NCBI GenBank assembly: GCA_012965515.1 | Contig: DTSE01000175.1 | Coordinates: forward strand, 1 to 64,000 | Direction of reading: 5' to 3' | Origin: Candidatus Melainabacteria bacterium | GTDB lineage: Bacteria > Cyanobacteriota > Vampirovibrionia > Obscuribacterales > Obscuribacteraceae | DNA: 64,000 nucleotides | Program-made: the position numbers and the translations under genes | Notes under the pieces: model-generated | What the model was told of the DNA's origin: nothing | Seen by the model: only the letters and a program-made list of their open reading frames with translations | The model's database searches: none | Shown: piece by piece, positions 1 to 9,571 of the stretch | Layout: each line of letters opens with the position of its first letter | Position numbering within the stretch: the stretch's first letter is position 1

Positions 1-1
1 A

Positions 2-913
2 GCAGAAGCCACCTTACGCTCGCTGCAAAACACCTTGATCAGCAAGCAAGCCAATGTCGAGTACACGAAGTCGCAGCACGGTCGCTATCGCACGTTGCAG
101 AGCGAGGGTGCTGTTTCGATGGCTGAGCTCGACAGCTGGAATAACAATTACAAAGCCGCTGTCGCGGAGAGAGATGCTGTCCAACAGCAGATCGAAGCGC
201 AGAAGATGACCATCCAAAAGTACCAGCGCAGTCACCATCAAGCGGTTTCGAATTGGCAGGCGCAGAAGGAGAATCTGCGGTACTACAACATCGTCGCTCC
301 GTTCGCCGGCACTGTCGGCGACATTCCCGTGAAGTTGGGCGACCGCGTCACATCGGACACTGCGCTGACTACGCTCACCGAGAATCATCCGCTCGAAGTC
401 TACATCTCTATTCCAGCCGAGAAGGCTAGCGTGATGCAGAAGGGAATGAAGGTACAGCTTGTAAGTACTGATGGTGTCGATTACGGAAGCAGCGAGCTGA
501 TTTTCATCTCGCCGACCGTGGACTCCAACAGCCAGACCGTTCTTATCAAAACGCTCTATCCAAACGCGAAGAGCATGTTGCGCGCGGACCAAACCGTGCG
601 TGCGCAGATTTTGTGGAAAACTCGCGAGGGTCTTTCCGTGCCCACCTCTGCGGTTATGCAGGCGGCGGGGAAATATTTCGTTTTTACCGCGGTTGAAACC
701 GCCGGCAAGCTGAGCGCGAAGCAAGTCGAAATCGAGGTTTTGGGCATCGAGGGCGACGCGTATCAGGTGAAGAGCGGTTTGAAGAAAACCGACAAAATAG
801 TGACGACCGGCATTCAGCGACTTGCTGACGGCGCACCGATTATGGAGAAACCGCAAGGGGTGAAGCCCGACAGCACCGCGCAAAACACTCAGAGCGACCA
901 GACCGTTCACTAG
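2..913 (+). CDS. RND efflux periplasmic adaptor (HlyD/AcrA family), 5' end outside window
   Basis: The frame is open from base 2, so the gene starts before the window and about 303 residues are visible. The visible part begins inside the long alpha-helical hairpin (Gln/Ala/Glu-rich heptads), then the lipoyl half motif around VAPFAGTVGD, then a beta-barrel domain and a membrane-proximal domain ending in a short polar tail. This is the order of AcrA/MexA-type membrane fusion proteins, which link an inner-membrane RND pump to an outer-membrane channel. The next gene, 97 bp downstream on the same strand, is an HAE1-type pump, so the two form an efflux operon. The family is certain; the substrate cannot be read from the sequence. 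Confidence 0.9.
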   Translation, partial: AEATLRSLQNTLISKQANVEYTKSQHGRYRTLQSEGAVSMAELDSWNNNYKAAVAERDAVQQQIEAQKMTIQKYQRSHHQAVSNWQAQKENLRYYNIVAPFAGTVGDIPVKLGDRVTSDTALTTLTENHPLEVYISIPAEKASVMQKGMKVQLVSTDGVDYGSSELIFISPTVDSNSQTVLIKTLYPNAKSMLRADQTVRAQILWKTREGLSVPTSAVMQAAGKYFVFTAVETAGKLSAKQVEIEVLGIEGDAYQVKSGLKKTDKIVTTGIQRLADGAPIMEKPQGVKPDSTAQNTQSDQTVH

Positions 914-1010
914 CATTGCTGTGTCCTTTCGTCTGAGTCTTGAGTCTCATCCGAGTTTCAAAGGAAATCCTCTACATAAGGCATCCTAAAGGCAACCAAG
1001 GCAACCCAAT

Positions 1011-4000
1011 ATGTTCGTCAACTTCTTCATCAGCCGCCCGATTTTTGCGTCAGTTTGCTCGCTGGTGATTGTTATCGCGGGTTTGGTTTCTATCCCCAAC
1101 CTCCCGATTGCGCAATTTCCTGATATCGTTCCGCCGCAAATCAAAGTCACATCCGCGTACACCGGCGCAAGCGCCAGCGCGGTAGAGGCTTCGGTGACCA
1201 ACATTCTGGAGCAGCAAATCAACGGCGTTCGCGGGATGAAGTATTTGACGTCCAGCAGCGGCAACGACGGGACGAGCACGATCAACGTCACCTTTGATTT
1301 AGAACGCGACGTCGACGCCGCGGCGGTCGACGTGCAAAACCGCGTCGGCTCGGTGCAAGGGCGTTTGCCGGACGAAGTCAAAAAGACGGGCGTCACGGTC
1401 GATAAAGTTTCAACCACAATCATCTTTGCTGCGGCGTTGTCGTCCGATAGGCACGACGCGCTCTATTTGAGCAATTACGCGGACTTATATATCAAAGATG
1501 CGTTGAAACGCGTCAAGGGCGTGGGCGACGTCACCATATTTGGTGAGCGCAAATACTCGATGCGCATCTGGCTCGACCCGACTAAATTAAACAATCGCAA
1601 GATAACCACCGCCGATGTGACGCGCGCCCTGCAGAACCAAAACGTCCAGGTCGCCAGCGGTTCCATCGGTAAAGCGCCGTATCCGAAAGGTCAGTCATTC
1701 GAAATCAGTACGCGTGTTGTTGGGCGTTTGCGCACGCCGGAAGAGTTCGGCAACATTGTCATCAAGGCTGGTCCGTTCGGCTCCGTTGTCAAAATCAAGG
1801 ACGTCGGGCGTGTTGAGCTGGGCGCCGAAAACTACGGGACATTCTTGCGCTACAAAGGCAAGAACGCCGTCGGCATCGCAATCTACCAATTCCCCGGCGC
1901 CAACGCATTGGACGTAGCGCGCGACGCGAAAGTTGTCCTGAACAAGCTGACGGAAAATTTGCCGCCCGGCATCCAGTGCGAAATCGCATTCGACACGACG
2001 CGCGCGGTTGAAGAGTCCATCCACGAGGTGGTGAAAACCCTCGGCGAAGCCATCTTCCTCGTCATTCTCGTCATCTTCCTCTTCTTGCAAAGCTGGCGGA
2101 CGACCATCATCCCCGCCATCACCATCCCTGTGTCATTGATCGGGACGTTCGCCGTCATGAAGGCGATGGGCTTCTCCATCAACACTCTGACGCTCTTCGG
2201 CATCACGCTTGCTACGGGGCTCGTCGTGGACGACGCGATTGTCGTCATCGAGAACATCGCGCGCTTGATGGAAGAGAAGAAGATATCGGCGATTGCTGCT
2301 GCGCGGGAAGGCATGAAGGAAGTAACCGGCGCGGTCATCGCGACGGCGCTCGTGCTGGCGGCGGTATTCATTCCGGTCGCATTTTTCCCCGGCACGACCG
2401 GTCAGCTGTACAGGCAATTCGCCTTGACTCTGGCGATATCGGTCGGTATTTCAGCCTTCAACGCATTGACTTTGACGCCCGCACTTGCGGCTTTGCTGCT
2501 TAAGCATGAACACGGCAACTCCAACTGGTTCTTCGCCAAAATCAATTGGTTCCTCGATTCGTTGCGTGATTTCTTCGAGTCCACGCTGGGCTTCTTGCTG
2601 AAGTTCAAGCCGGTTGTGGTCGTCGGATTTATCGCTTCGCTGGCTCTGACGGCATTCTTGTATACGAAGATTCCGACAGGATTTTTGCCGGACGAAGATG
2701 TCGGCTATTTCATGATTATCGTGCAGGGGCCGGACGGCGTATCGCTCGACTACACGTCGAATGTTGTGGCGAAAGTCGAGAAAGTCGTGAGCACGATACC
2801 GGCGATAAGCGGTGTGTTCGCGGTGGGCGGCTTCAGCTTTTCGGGCAACAATTCGAGCAACGCGATTGTGTTTTGCACGTTGAAACCATGGAACGAGCGG
2901 CACAAAGAAGCTGACTCCGCCAATGGCATTATTGCTTCGCTGCGCGGTCCGTTATTTATGATTGATGAGGCTTTCTGTATTCCGTTTAACCCGCCGCCTA
3001 TTCAAGGCTTGGGTAACTTCGGTGGATTCGCCTTCGAGTTGGAGAACACCCAGCGCTTGCCGTTGGAAGAGTTCTCCAAGATTTCCGATGGCTTCCTTGC
3101 CGAGGCGAGAAAGAGCCCGCTGCTCACTGGTATTCAGACGACTTTCCGGATGAACTCCCCGCAGCTCATCATCGATGTCGACCGCGATAAAGCTGAGTCG
3201 CTGGGTATCAATGTCGGCGATATTTTCAACACTTTGCAGGTGTTCATCGGCTCGTTATACGTCAATGACTTCGATTATCTCGACCGTTCGTACCGAACAT
3301 ATCTGCAGGCGGACAGCCAATTCCGCAGCAATCCGAAGGACATCGACCAGCTGTATGTGCGCGCGCCCGGTGGGGCAAACGGTACGAGCGGTGCAATGAT
3401 ACCGATTTCGAATTTCATCACGAAGAAAAACACGACATCGCCGCCAACGATTTCGCACTACAACATGTTTAAGTCCATTGAAGTCAACGGCGCCCCTGCG
3501 CCTGGCATCAGCTCCGGTCAGGCAATTGCAGAGATGGAAGCCATCGCGAAACGCACACTTCCACGCGGCACGAGCTTTGAGTGGACTGGCATTTCGTTGG
3601 AAGAAATTCAGTCAGGCAACCTGGCAATCTTGATCTTTGCGCTGGGTCTATTGTTCGTATTCCTTGTATTGGCTGCCCAGTATGAAAGCTTGATGGACCC
3701 GCTGATTATTTTGTTTGCGGTACCGCTGGCGGTGCTTGGCGCAATCGGTGCGCAGATGATGCGCGGCTTACAGAATGATATTTTCTGCCAAATCGGTCTC
3801 GTTATGTTGATTGGACTGGCGAGTAAAAACTCCATTCTTATCGTGGAGTTCGCCAACCAATTGCACGCGAAAGGACTGTCGTATCACAAAGCGATTGTGG
3901 ACGCAGCGCTGACTCGCTTGCGCCCGATTCTGATGACATCGCTGGCATTCATCTTCGGCATCTTGCCGCTGGCAATTGCTGAAGGCGCCGGCGCAAACGG

Positions 4001-4202
4001 CAGACACTCGCTCGGAACAACCGTCATGGGCGGCATGATTGTGTCCACAATCTTGAGCTTGTACGTTGTCCCTGTGCTCTACCTGGTCTTCAAATCAATC
4101 AAAGGCATATTCATCAAAGAGCCGAAGCTAACCGCTCCACCCGACGATGACGAGCCGCACGGCAAAGAATGCGGCGAGCTGCCGGGGACGAAATTATCGT
4201 AG
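1011..4202 (+). CDS. RND multidrug efflux permease, HAE1 (AcrB/MexB-like)
   Basis: A protein of 1063 residues, the normal length for AcrB-type proton-driven drug exporters of the inner membrane. It starts with FFISRPIFASVCSLVIVIAG, the typical HAE1 first transmembrane helix, followed by the porter domain. The proton-relay aspartates sit in LVVDDAIVVIEN near residues 406-407, and the partner lysine in GLASKNSILIVEF near residue 939. Two repeats of a periplasmic loop plus six helices are visible. It lies directly behind its adaptor gene. The ATG at 1011 begins the conserved N-terminus, so the start is firm although the ribosome binding site is weak. No outer-membrane channel gene follows. Drug class unknown. 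Confidence 0.95.
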   Translation: MFVNFFISRPIFASVCSLVIVIAGLVSIPNLPIAQFPDIVPPQIKVTSAYTGASASAVEASVTNILEQQINGVRGMKYLTSSSGNDGTSTINVTFDLERDVDAAAVDVQNRVGSVQGRLPDEVKKTGVTVDKVSTTIIFAAALSSDRHDALYLSNYADLYIKDALKRVKGVGDVTIFGERKYSMRIWLDPTKLNNRKITTADVTRALQNQNVQVASGSIGKAPYPKGQSFEISTRVVGRLRTPEEFGNIVIKAGPFGSVVKIKDVGRVELGAENYGTFLRYKGKNAVGIAIYQFPGANALDVARDAKVVLNKLTENLPPGIQCEIAFDTTRAVEESIHEVVKTLGEAIFLVILVIFLFLQSWRTTIIPAITIPVSLIGTFAVMKAMGFSINTLTLFGITLATGLVVDDAIVVIENIARLMEEKKISAIAAAREGMKEVTGAVIATALVLAAVFIPVAFFPGTTGQLYRQFALTLAISVGISAFNALTLTPALAALLLKHEHGNSNWFFAKINWFLDSLRDFFESTLGFLLKFKPVVVVGFIASLALTAFLYTKIPTGFLPDEDVGYFMIIVQGPDGVSLDYTSNVVAKVEKVVSTIPAISGVFAVGGFSFSGNNSSNAIVFCTLKPWNERHKEADSANGIIASLRGPLFMIDEAFCIPFNPPPIQGLGNFGGFAFELENTQRLPLEEFSKISDGFLAEARKSPLLTGIQTTFRMNSPQLIIDVDRDKAESLGINVGDIFNTLQVFIGSLYVNDFDYLDRSYRTYLQADSQFRSNPKDIDQLYVRAPGGANGTSGAMIPISNFITKKNTTSPPTISHYNMFKSIEVNGAPAPGISSGQAIAEMEAIAKRTLPRGTSFEWTGISLEEIQSGNLAILIFALGLLFVFLVLAAQYESLMDPLIILFAVPLAVLGAIGAQMMRGLQNDIFCQIGLVMLIGLASKNSILIVEFANQLHAKGLSYHKAIVDAALTRLRPILMTSLAFIFGILPLAIAEGAGANGRHSLGTTVMGGMIVSTILSLYVVPVLYLVFKSIKGIFIKEPKLTAPPDDDEPHGKECGELPGTKLS

Positions 4203-4263
4203 GGTTGACGCCATGCGTCGACCGGTCGTAAATATAAGGTCTAGGCAATGCCTCGACTGCCTA
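4203..4263. terminator. two hairpins between convergent genes
   Basis: GGTTGACGC (4203-4211) pairs with GCGTCGACC (4215-4223) over a 3-nt loop with one G-T wobble. TAGGCA (4242-4247) pairs with TGCCTA (4258-4263). They lie between the stop of the efflux pump and the stop of the convergent TPR gene. There is no strong T-run, so termination is inferred from position and stem strength. Confidence 0.5.
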
Positions 4264-4290
4264 AAGTAGCGTCAAAGCAATACCTCGGAA

Positions 4291-5982
4291 CTATCGCTTA
4301 GGCGGAGTGAATTCGTACGCCTCAATTCGGTCTACGAGAGAACCGGCCAGGGGCTTGATGTCCACTTGTGAAAAACGCGGATGTTTGCCGACTATTTTCA
4401 ATACCTCGTCAAAAAACGGCGAGTCTTTGACGATCGTCAAATTGAAATAGTTTTCGTTGGTCACCTGTATGCAGTCTATGTCCGACTGAAGCTGCCACTT
4501 GCGCGCAGAGAATTCTGCAGCAGTTGGATAGTCTTTTCCCGGGAAGCTTTCGACCGCAAACGAATCTTCTTGAATCTGATGCAGACTAGCTAATTCAAAA
4601 TACCTGGCTCTTTCAAAGTCATCTTGCATCTCGTACAAGCGTTTGAAATTCTTCCGAATTCTGTCGGCGGTTGGTTTATTCGATGCCAACTGAATTTGAC
4701 CGTGCTTACCGTTCCAGTTGGTGACGGCGCTGACGAATTTCTTTTTGGCGAGCGCAAACTTTCTAACTTTGAGCGCGTCCTCTCCCTCTTTCAAAAGAGC
4801 ATCAGGATCAGGCGCTGGCGGTGGTTTTGTCGCCCCGCGTGCTGTCGTTCTCGGTAAGCTCCAATATGATGGTGGCTTTGCCTTCCAGTAGCAAGTCAGG
4901 TACCCGTTGGGGATTTTTCCTTCATGCTCATTCCATGTTATGAAAAGATTTCCAATTCGCGCATTGGAGGTTGCATAGGTGGAGTGTGGACTTTCGAAGT
5001 AGGTCTTGTAGTCAGTGGTGCCCCCTACAAGTAATTTAATTGGAATTGGCTCTATTAGCGCGCTCGTCTTCATGTCAAAAAGCGGATAGTTCGGAAGTTT
5101 GTCGTCAGATAGACAGAAGAGGACAGCTTTGGAATAGTCGCCTGTGAAAGACGATGCCGGCCATGCCGTGACTTCGCTAGCTTGGCCTATCCTTTGCTCG
5201 ATTAGACTACGCAATTGCAGCCTGGTCGGTTTGACTTGCAGTCTTCCCATTTCACCAAAGAGGCTGAGGATTTTTGGAAACAAGTCGTTGGCTGTTTTCA
5301 TCTGTGGCGCTTCAGCTTTGGCACCCAGGCGCTCCAATTCCTTGACCGCCGTTGCATTTGGGTAATTGTTCATGTTTAAAATGCGTACGGCTAGTTGTGC
5401 TTCCTTAATGGCGTCTTGCCGCTTTCCTTGCGCGGCGAAGATTCGAGATTTTGCAGTGTGGAAGTATGCTTCTTTTCCACAATCATCTAGCGCATTTACG
5501 ACGGCATCTGCATCGCCATATCGCTTTTCTTTGATTAACGCGTCAATGGCAGAGAGAAACATATTTCCTTTCTGCGAATTTCTCGCCAGCTTTTCAAATT
5601 CTTTGCGCGCGTCTTGAAATCGTCCTTCTCTCAGATAAGAGAGACCAAGTCCATATTGAGCAACTGCTTCTCGCGGTTTTACTTTCAAATATTTCGCATA
5701 GACTTGCCTGGCGAAATCATAATCTTTGTCCGCCAGCGCCTTTTGTCCTACTTTAGAGAGTTCTTCGCAAAGGTAGGTCTCTGCATAATCTGCAGAACTT
5801 GCATTGAAGGGCAAATGCAGCGCCTTCACTCTGTCTTGTATTCTCTGATCGCTTATGTCAGGTAAAGGCTTTGCGAGTTTAGGATGTTGCTGCGCGTGAC
5901 TGTTCTGCATGGATGTTTTGGCAGCGGCTAATGCTGTGCAGCTGAAGAGGCTTAGGCAGATAGCTATTGCTTTTGATTTCAC
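4291..5982 (-). CDS. secreted TPR-repeat protein
   Basis: A protein of 563 residues with a signal peptide (MKSKAIAICLSLFSCTALAAA). Residues ~65-210 hold tetratricopeptide repeats (pattern A..YGLGLSYLREGRF.DA and similar), so it probably acts as a protein-protein scaffold outside the cytoplasm. The middle (~225-370) is a globular region with no family I recognise. Residues ~390-470 contain another helical repeat-like stretch, and the C-terminal ~90 residues include NENYFNLTIVKDSPFFDEV, a pattern I have seen near the end of TonB-like domains, but this is only a resemblance. It stands alone on the minus strand, convergent with the efflux operon. Confidence 0.7.
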   Translation of the reverse strand: MKSKAIAICLSLFSCTALAAAKTSMQNSHAQQHPKLAKPLPDISDQRIQDRVKALHLPFNASSADYAETYLCEELSKVGQKALADKDYDFARQVYAKYLKVKPREAVAQYGLGLSYLREGRFQDARKEFEKLARNSQKGNMFLSAIDALIKEKRYGDADAVVNALDDCGKEAYFHTAKSRIFAAQGKRQDAIKEAQLAVRILNMNNYPNATAVKELERLGAKAEAPQMKTANDLFPKILSLFGEMGRLQVKPTRLQLRSLIEQRIGQASEVTAWPASSFTGDYSKAVLFCLSDDKLPNYPLFDMKTSALIEPIPIKLLVGGTTDYKTYFESPHSTYATSNARIGNLFITWNEHEGKIPNGYLTCYWKAKPPSYWSLPRTTARGATKPPPAPDPDALLKEGEDALKVRKFALAKKKFVSAVTNWNGKHGQIQLASNKPTADRIRKNFKRLYEMQDDFERARYFELASLHQIQEDSFAVESFPGKDYPTAAEFSARKWQLQSDIDCIQVTNENYFNLTIVKDSPFFDEVLKIVGKHPRFSQVDIKPLAGSLVDRIEAYEFTPPKR

Positions 5983-6196
5983 GAGTTCTCGCCCTGCCGT
6001 AGATAAGTAACTAGGTCACGTTCTCATATTCTACTGGGTTTGGCAGTTGGGGTGGAACAACGACTGGCATGGGGTCTACAAGCACGACCTGCTTTCCCTC
6101 ATTGATTTCTGGTCGCACCTGGAACGACCTCTACGTCGCGAGACGCTCCTTAATGGGGTATATTGTTGGTAACTATACTGCCCGTAGGCGGGTTAA

Positions 6197-7411
6197 ATGG
6201 CAGACGTTCAAAAGTCCAACGATTCACCAGAAAAGAAGCCTGAGCCTAGAGCATCGGACTCTGCGGTCGAGTCCGGTGTAATCTCGGATCAGACCAATCA
6301 AAGTGCGCATTCAGTGGTGCATCAAGCATGCCACGCAAATGATAAGAACCTCACAGATCCCGAAATGATTGCACTGAAAGATGGCGAGACGCTCGAAGAA
6401 CATAATGCGCGCGTCGCAAAAATCCAAGCCAACAGATTCGGTTTATACGATTCGTCGCTCGAGCCAAAAGTCAAAACAGAGGGGCAAACCCTGATCGCGC
6501 GGTCGCTAGACGAAGGTCGAAAACCAAATCCTCCCTATGGTTTTGGGGATGATGGCAGATGGCATTTTCAGAATCCACAGGTATGTCCGGGACAAGATAT
6601 TGCTGGAGCGATGAAAGAGTGGCTTTGGAATGACATGCTAAATCTGCCGCGTAATGCCACTAATAATTCATGGGCTCTGAGCGAGCCGCTTCTCAAAGGT
6701 CTAAACGAATGGATGCAGAGAAAACCAGAGCTCACCTACATGGAATATCTCACAGGCATTCAGAATGAGCGCGGAGAGTCTCCCTGGAAAGATGTTAGTT
6801 TTGAAGGAGTCGACAAGGCCTTTTCTACATTTCCGAAGCTCGCAAAACATGCACTTCCAAAGGAATTTATAGCTGGAGTCATACTTAATGAGACTTTGCA
6901 CGGTGGAGACATCAGAGACGTTGGAGAAGAGCTTTCGGTAAAAATATTCGGGACTGTCCGTAATTGGAATGGTCAGGAAAATCCTACCGCCTCAGTTGGT
7001 CCGGCTCAAATTCAAATTAGAAACATTCGTCATTTGGTCGAGAAATATCCAGAGTTGTCAGTTTTCAAAGGTGATCCAATCAGAGCGGCGTCAAATCCAG
7101 AGACCGCTCCTATGTTTGTAGCTGCCTTCATTAGCGACAAGATAGATCGGATTGAAGAATACAATCGTGAAAGACCGACTGAACATATCCCAATCAACCA
7201 AGCAACAATTGCGTATTTGTACAATCCTGATGTAATTAGCTCTGATGGAAGTTTCCGGCAGATAGACAGCTTTGATAAAATTTCGGCGGCTTTGCATATC
7301 GATACTCGAAAAGGGTGGAAAACTGAGACTATGCCTAACAACGACGAAATAGTTAGACGGTCCAAAGTGATTCAAGATATTTTGAATGCTACAAAGGCGT
7401 GTTATCGATGA
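6197..7411 (+). CDS. hypothetical protein with possible lysozyme-like domain
   Basis: A protein of 404 residues without a signal peptide, starting with ~100 residues of polar, disordered-looking sequence (KSNDSPEKKPEPRASDS). The C-terminal half has FIAGVILNETLHGG near residue 231 and ASVGPAQIQIRNI near residue 268. A glutamate in a short helix followed by a S-x-G-x-x-Q-I motif is the layout of lytic transglycosylases of the lysozyme superfamily, so peptidoglycan cleavage is possible. Its stop overlaps the start of a small membrane protein by 4 nt (ATGA), so the pair is translationally coupled. Upstream, ~210 bp separate it from the divergent TPR gene. Function is a guess; the gene itself is solid. 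Confidence 0.6.
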   Translation: MADVQKSNDSPEKKPEPRASDSAVESGVISDQTNQSAHSVVHQACHANDKNLTDPEMIALKDGETLEEHNARVAKIQANRFGLYDSSLEPKVKTEGQTLIARSLDEGRKPNPPYGFGDDGRWHFQNPQVCPGQDIAGAMKEWLWNDMLNLPRNATNNSWALSEPLLKGLNEWMQRKPELTYMEYLTGIQNERGESPWKDVSFEGVDKAFSTFPKLAKHALPKEFIAGVILNETLHGGDIRDVGEELSVKIFGTVRNWNGQENPTASVGPAQIQIRNIRHLVEKYPELSVFKGDPIRAASNPETAPMFVAAFISDKIDRIEEYNRERPTEHIPINQATIAYLYNPDVISSDGSFRQIDSFDKISAALHIDTRKGWKTETMPNNDEIVRRSKVIQDILNATKACYR

Positions 7412-7629
7412 ATAGAAAACTGCGTTATCTGATCTTTGTTGGGCTGCCTTTCCTGGTTTTTGGAATGTTTTGGTTTTCAGCTGGTTTGATGCATGGACAG
7501 CCCAATGCCGAGCCGCGCACGATGGACTTTGGCGACTTTCTCAATTTTCTAATTGGTGGAGGCCCTGCGGCGCTAGTCGGTTTGTTGATAGAGAAATTTA
7601 CGAGAAAAGCAAAGTCCGACGGGACGTGA
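7408..7629 (+). CDS. small two-helix membrane protein
   Basis: A 73-residue protein starting at the ATG that overlaps the preceding stop as ATGA (7408-7411), which decides the start. Helix 1 is YLIFVGLPFLVFGMFWFSAG, helix 2 is FLNFLIGGGPAALVGLLIE, with a basic tail. The size and the two helices are compatible with a holin-like or accessory membrane protein for the lysozyme-like partner, but I recognise no family and the role is inferred from coupling alone. Confidence 0.6.
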   Translation: MNRKLRYLIFVGLPFLVFGMFWFSAGLMHGQPNAEPRTMDFGDFLNFLIGGGPAALVGLLIEKFTRKAKSDGT

Positions 7630-7844
7630 ACTGCCAACTTCGTTCTGTGCACAGCGTAAATACCAGCTTTTGTTTTTGATCGACAGCGACTTTGCAGATT
7701 CAATTCTCGAACGATCTAAGTCTTACAGAAACCTTCAGATACTAAATGGAAATTTCGGCGATGCTTGAGACGAGTCTAGCGATTCTAAGGAGTTTTGGCA
7801 TTATCGACAACGAGGGACTTTTAACGGTGAGAAGGTAAGGTGTA

Positions 7845-8054
7845 GTGTGGACAGAAGCGTTGCTTTTCGGCTTGATCGGAAAAAGGATTGGCGAACGCGT
7901 CTGCGGTGTGTTGTTGGACAAGATGAATGTCGCTGAGAAAGCCTGAGATCAGGCGGGAGCGCATCGAGAAGTACACAATCTCGCGACGGAGCTAGAACGA
8001 CTTGTTAGCCTGCGTAAAGCAGGCATCTTGAGCGAACAGGAGCAAAGCAGCTAA
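7845..8054 (+). pseudogene. SHOCT-like small protein interrupted by in-frame TGA
   Basis: From a GTG at 7845 (preceded by AGAAGG) the frame codes WTEALLFGLIGKRIGERVCG... for 33 residues, then hits TGA at 7944-7946, and continues open for 35 codons to TAA. The part after TGA ends in LERLVSLRKAGILSEQEQ, which fits the C-terminal SHOCT motif (short helix pair, often on small membrane or DNA-associated proteins). Two coding-looking halves in one frame suggest a nonsense mutation or a sequencing error. The end overlaps the convergent helicase gene by 4 nt. The 215 bp before it hold no gene I can support. Confidence 0.45.
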
Positions 8055-9457
8055 AGCGAAAATGCTTGGGACTTGATTTCGCTATTCACCCAGATAACGT
8101 CGTGTTTGGCTCGTGTGATTGCTGTGTAGAGCCACATCAGTCCCTCCTTTCTGTTGGAGCGAATGCGCAGACGCGCCTCATTTGCTGAAATCATGACTTT
8201 GTCCCACTCTGAGCCCTGTGCCGTGTGGCACGTCAGCGCATATCCATATCTGCAGAGTAGCCCGTATTTGCCTCCATACTCTTCCATCCACAGTCTGATA
8301 GGGCTTTTCGTTCGTTTTCCTGTAGCGGAAATCAGCATGCACTCACCTCTATCATTGACGGATTCAACGGTCCACAGTGAGTTTTTGGCGAAATCGATGT
8401 CGTTAATTGTGTGATTATCTCGGCAAACAATTGGTTCTCCAATACTTGGTGTCGCGTTATTGAAACCAAGAGAAGAGCGGATTTTCTTCGTAAGTGAGAC
8501 CCGCGTTTTGTTGCGCCACACTATTACAGGTGTTCCTGCTTTTGCTAAAGATGGGTCAATTGACACTACAGGTTCTCGTTCAATGTCTTCCCCCGATCTA
8601 ACGCGCTGCGCCAGTTGAAGTGGCTTGCTGTATGCTGCTTGTCTGTGAATTTCGGTTAGTTGCACTCTGATGTCGAACACTTTTGCACTTCGGAAAACCG
8701 GTGTATCTTTCATCGGTGGAATTTGAAATTCATCGCCAATGAGAATGATTCTGGAAAAAGACTTCCGAATTTTTTTCAGTGTTTCCCCGCCGAGCATTGA
8801 GGCTTCATCAACTATCAGCACATCATCACTTTTGCTCTTCAATCCCCAGTACCGAAGGTATGACTTTAAGAAGTCTTCAATTCCAAGGACCCGAGTGCCG
8901 GACATGAGTCCGTACCTTTGCGCAATCTTTCTAGCAAGCCTCATCGCACCGATGTCGAACTGTTTTCGCAAATAATCTTCGGTATCTAGGTCTGGCTCTT
9001 CGCTGAATAAATAGCTGTGCAGGGACGCACCTGGTTCTCTGTAAACAGGCGTGAGGCATGCCGAGTGCAAAGTCGTCACATAGGCCAACCCTTTCTGTCG
9101 CAAGACTTCCGCGGCCTTGTTTGTAACTGCGGTGATGATCGCGTTTTCTTCAAGAAGATTGCTTAGCTCACGAATCATTGTTGTCTTTCCTGAACCCGCT
9201 GGACCGGACAGCGCAATCAAGACTTCGTCTCTTTCTAGAGCCTCCATGATTGTTGCTATTGCTGCCTTTTGCTCGTTAGATAGCGCGGGCTGCTGAACCG
9301 TTTGAGTGTGGGGAAGGTTTTGAGGTTCGTGAGGTGTCTTGTCGAAAGTCTGATGTGTGTAAAGTAAATCTGGTATCTCCAGAGCCAGCATTGATACGCT
9401 TTCGCGGCAAACTAAAGAAAGATCTATCGCTTCTTTACTCAAAACTCTTTTCCGCAT
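8051..9457 (-). CDS. RecD-like superfamily 1 DNA helicase/ATPase
   Basis: A protein of 468 residues. Walker A is GPAGSGKTT at 85-93, preceded by the Q-motif-like LSNEQKAAI. Walker B is VLIVDEASM near 213-221. A late motif LTCHTAQGSEWDKVMI (~415) and the final VI motif YTAITRAKHD (~445) are the UvrD/RecD C-terminal pattern. Together they match AAA_30/UvrD_C_2 helicases related to RecD2 and to phage Dda, which unwind DNA 5'-3'. It lacks the long N-terminal domain of RecD2. It lies just outside the left attachment repeat, with two strong palindromes upstream. Role in the host (repair or recombination) is inferred. Confidence 0.85.
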   Translation of the reverse strand: MRKRVLSKEAIDLSLVCRESVSMLALEIPDLLYTHQTFDKTPHEPQNLPHTQTVQQPALSNEQKAAIATIMEALERDEVLIALSGPAGSGKTTMIRELSNLLEENAIITAVTNKAAEVLRQKGLAYVTTLHSACLTPVYREPGASLHSYLFSEEPDLDTEDYLRKQFDIGAMRLARKIAQRYGLMSGTRVLGIEDFLKSYLRYWGLKSKSDDVLIVDEASMLGGETLKKIRKSFSRIILIGDEFQIPPMKDTPVFRSAKVFDIRVQLTEIHRQAAYSKPLQLAQRVRSGEDIEREPVVSIDPSLAKAGTPVIVWRNKTRVSLTKKIRSSLGFNNATPSIGEPIVCRDNHTINDIDFAKNSLWTVESVNDRGECMLISATGKRTKSPIRLWMEEYGGKYGLLCRYGYALTCHTAQGSEWDKVMISANEARLRIRSNRKEGLMWLYTAITRAKHDVIWVNSEIKSQAFSL

Positions 9458-9473
9458 TGTGCTGAATTAACGC

Positions 9474-9517
9474 ATTCTGCAGAATTCAATATGCAAATTC
9501 ACTGTGCAATTGCACAG
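9474..9517. promoter_or_regulatory. two perfect palindromes upstream of the helicase gene
   Basis: ATTCTGCAGAAT (9474-9485) and CTGTGCAATTGCACAG (9502-9517) are perfect 12-bp and 16-bp palindromes within 45 bp of each other, 17-60 bp upstream of the helicase start. This is a typical operator position. They also lie 55 bp outside the left attachment repeat. The binding protein is unknown. Confidence 0.4.
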
Positions 9518-9571
9518 AAGAAAGATGTGCTACGCGATCGACCTTTGGGTTATGAGACCAATGGTTTGCAT

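Noticed and set aside
7944-7946. UGA 7944 as a second selenocysteine codon
   Set aside because: No Cys or redox motif nearby, and the only hairpin downstream is short with a 9-nt loop; a nonsense mutation is simpler.
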